DNA of 64,000 bases, taken from NCBI RefSeq assembly GCF_011045095.1, contig NZ_JAALDL010000003.1, positions 293,988-357,987 of the forward strand, given 5' to 3'. This stretch comes from Grimontia sedimenti (GTDB lineage: Bacteria; Pseudomonadota; Gammaproteobacteria; Enterobacterales; Vibrionaceae). Positions 62,089-64,000 of this stretch are shown one piece after another (position 1 is the first letter of the stretch; each line of letters begins with the position of its first letter). The notes beneath the pieces were generated by a model. That model was not told the DNA's origin. It searched no databases and worked only from the letters and a program-made list of their open reading frames with translations. The position numbers were made by a program, and so were the translations under genes.

Positions 62089-64000
62089 TTAATTCCAAGG
62101 GCTGACAGTAATAGTGGATGGCATTCTCAAGTCGTATGCCCAACGACGGCGCGAGTTCTTCTCGCGGATTTCATCATCCAGTGCTTGCAGTTGTTGCTGG
62201 AATACATCAAGCAGCGGATAAACATTTGGGTCGTGCTTGAATTGTCCTTTGGGATATTTGCCGAGAGAGCGATGCCAATCCTCAGGTAAGTCGGTAAAGA
62301 TACGCGAGAACATAAACAAGCCCGCTCCAACATTCATTGGAGGGCAGATATTCAGCCAATCACGCTCCGTATAACCGAAGTGTGGGTCGATTGGATGGTC
62401 ACGGTAAACCCCCAAGGCACTCAGCTTCATAAAGGAAACCATGCTGCCAAATGCGTGGTTGACTGACATCCAGTAAATAATGCGGGACACAATATCAATC
62501 AACTCATCCAGAGTATCGGCGTGATCCGGGAAGCCTCTTACATTGCCATAATGTGTTGTTTCATAGAGGAAGCCCTGAAGTTCCGTATCGTCTTTAACGT
62601 CTTGGTCAGAGTGGTAGTAAAGGCGAAGATATCCATCGACCCATTCATTGATGATAGGAGCCAGTCCGTTGTCGTCGTGCTGCGGGTATTCATCAAGCTG
62701 TGCAAGGACAGGATCGGCCATGCGATCAATCGGTGTGCTGTGCTCGAAGAAATGGTAGTGATTTTTTCTTCGTAGCGTGGCGTTCACAAAGGTTGTGCTG
62801 CTGAAACCAGACAATCTCTGAATTGCGCCGGTTAGCAGGCCATTGTATGGGTTGCCATAGGTATACTCATACCCTTCACCATTTGGCAGTCCGCTGGTGC
62901 CAACTTCTTCGAATATGCCGATATGGTTATTGGTGACCAAGGCCATCAAGTGGGTATCCAGTAATGGCCGCAATGGATGGTACTCCGTGATGTTACGGAA
63001 ATACGCCACAGGAATCGGACCAAGGTAAACATGGGTGGAGAGGTGATCGATAACGCCTGCCATTGATGTCATAGTCGTGATGCAGTTCTTGGCCATTTGC
63101 CAAGCCCAGTAGTTATCTCCCGCAGTGATGATTTTTGAGGGCGGGTGCTTCTGGTCGCCATATCCGAATACACCCAGGAAGAACCAGCCAATATCATTCC
63201 AAAAACCGCCAGGTTGTGGGGTTTGTGTTGGCTGAATAGCAATGGTTTTCAACCCAGTACCATTCGCAGGAATGGCAAACAGACAGATACCTGCGTGTAG
63301 GCGGGCACCGAAGTTATCGAAATTGCGTTTGGCGACAGTTTCATCATGGAAGTCGGCAAAATCGAGGATAAAGAGGCGACCTTCTGCCATGGCCTGATCG
63401 AGATTGTCAGATTCAAAACCCTGAACACGTCTGAAGTGGCTATTTGTAATGGGGAACTTGCTCATGTGCTGGGTATAAGGCTTGAAGTAATTAAATACTG
63501 GTGTCGGTGCGGCAGTAACCAACCAGCCAATCAAGTCATCGGAACGGAAATCTTTATCATATGGCGCTTTCGGCCACTGCTTGATGCGTTCTTCATATTT
63601 TGGATGGTCGGTACAAAAAGTGGGGTAGAAGTCGAGCTCATCAACGGTATTACACTTCCTGTGCGGGAAGGTAAGCAGGATGGGATCCATGATTTCGAAG
63701 GTGATACGCTCTGGTCTGCCATCAGCCAATTCACTATATACGATGGTCAGAAGGTTAATAAACTTCGCGGCAATATCCGGTGACAGTACGATGGTCCAAA
63801 AGTGCTTCTCTAGGTAGGCTACCGTCCCTTCAAAAAGCCGCACCCCAGCGAAGTTCGGGTCGGCATCATTCACATCGAAGTTGTATTCCTGCTCGTCTAA
63901 CCCTCCTCGATATCGCCATTCATTGGCGTTCGCGACGTCTTCACATTGAACATTTCCGTGAACAACAGCGCCGGGAAGTTTGAGGTATTCAAATGTGTTT
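62089..64000 (-). CDS. Lipoxygenase-family protein with altered iron site (5' end outside window)
   Basis: The frame is open to the right edge, so at least 636 residues are present; the GTG at 63873 is internal. Lipoxygenase hallmarks are clear: WQMAKN and THVYLGPIPVAYFRN, EYHPLRPLLDTH, INEWVDGYLRLYYHSDQDV with ELQGFLYE, and IIYWMSVNHAFGS. However, only one of the five usual iron ligands is secure (His in NHAF, about 62457). The first ligand His is absent, the second is shifted (DHLSTH), the Asn position is Ser, and the C-terminal Ile is replaced by TITVSPWN. It may be a pseudoenzyme or use a different site. Confidence 0.85.
   Translation of the reverse strand, partial: NTFEYLKLPGAVVHGNVQCEDVANANEWRYRGGLDEQEYNFDVNDADPNFAGVRLFEGTVAYLEKHFWTIVLSPDIAAKFINLLTIVYSELADGRPERITFEIMDPILLTFPHRKCNTVDELDFYPTFCTDHPKYEERIKQWPKAPYDKDFRSDDLIGWLVTAAPTPVFNYFKPYTQHMSKFPITNSHFRRVQGFESDNLDQAMAEGRLFILDFADFHDETVAKRNFDNFGARLHAGICLFAIPANGTGLKTIAIQPTQTPQPGGFWNDIGWFFLGVFGYGDQKHPPSKIITAGDNYWAWQMAKNCITTMTSMAGVIDHLSTHVYLGPIPVAYFRNITEYHPLRPLLDTHLMALVTNNHIGIFEEVGTSGLPNGEGYEYTYGNPYNGLLTGAIQRLSGFSSTTFVNATLRRKNHYHFFEHSTPIDRMADPVLAQLDEYPQHDDNGLAPIINEWVDGYLRLYYHSDQDVKDDTELQGFLYETTHYGNVRGFPDHADTLDELIDIVSRIIYWMSVNHAFGSMVSFMKLSALGVYRDHPIDPHFGYTERDWLNICPPMNVGAGLFMFSRIFTDLPEDWHRSLGKYPKGQFKHDPNVYPLLDVFQQQLQALDDEIREKNSRRRWAYDLRMPSTITVSPWN

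Overview
The window looks like a chromosomal segment of a marine gammaproteobacterium of the Vibrionaceae (Grimontia, Enterovibrio and their relatives are the closest guess; the genus is inferred, not shown). Pointers are a LuxM/LuxN quorum-sensing pair, a ToxR-type membrane-bound regulator, a tandem glycine riboswitch in front of an alanine/glycine symporter, and gene-dense DNA with many small operons. I see no insertion sequence, prophage, integron or CRISPR array.

Layout. 0-10 kb: the start of a truncated NTF2-like gene, azoR, a split class II ribonucleotide reductase (nrdJa/nrdJb) with NrdR-like operators, tRNA-Cys, a DUF6482-like small protein, a HAD phosphatase, the glycine-riboswitch symporter, and a membrane J-domain protein next to an amidase-like protein that lacks its serine nucleophile. 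10.8-20.7 kb: a giant secreted subtilase (about 2,580 residues) built from thrombospondin type 3 repeats and lectin-like domains in 1,221-bp tandem units. Upstream on the same strand is a ToxR-like regulator followed by two paralogous single-pass membrane proteins. 21.3-36.1 kb and 43.7-50 kb: a catabolic region in two halves. The first half has a TRAP solute-binding protein, three accessory genes and a LacI regulator, then a complete protocatechuate 4,5-cleavage operon (galD-ligI-ligK-ligJ-ligA-ligB-ligC plus a frameshifted aldo/keto reductase). The second half has quiC, aroQ, a Gfo/Idh/MocA dehydrogenase, a GntR regulator and the TRAP membrane subunits.

Together these predict uptake of a cyclitol acid such as quinate or shikimate, oxidation, dehydration to protocatechuate, meta-cleavage to 2-pyrone-4,6-dicarboxylate, and final aldol cleavage to pyruvate and oxaloacetate. 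Between the halves lie housekeeping genes and a zinc-starvation operon (zur, dihydroorotase-like, gamma-carbonic anhydrase, COG0523 GTPase) behind a Zur-box-like palindrome.

50-64 kb: luxN/luxM, then an apparent lipid module: an OruR-type AraC regulator (paralogous to the one at 21.3 kb), an aldehyde dehydrogenase, an acyl-CoA ligase, a FadL-type outer-membrane protein, two related small proteins ending in HFIRYIH, and a lipoxygenase-family protein running off the right edge. That protein has lost several canonical iron ligands.

The best candidates for undescribed biology are the lipoxygenase-like protein with its HFIRYIH partners, the ToxR-like regulator with duplicated membrane partners, and the LuxN variant with an extra degenerate receiver domain. 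All family assignments come from reading motifs without database searches.
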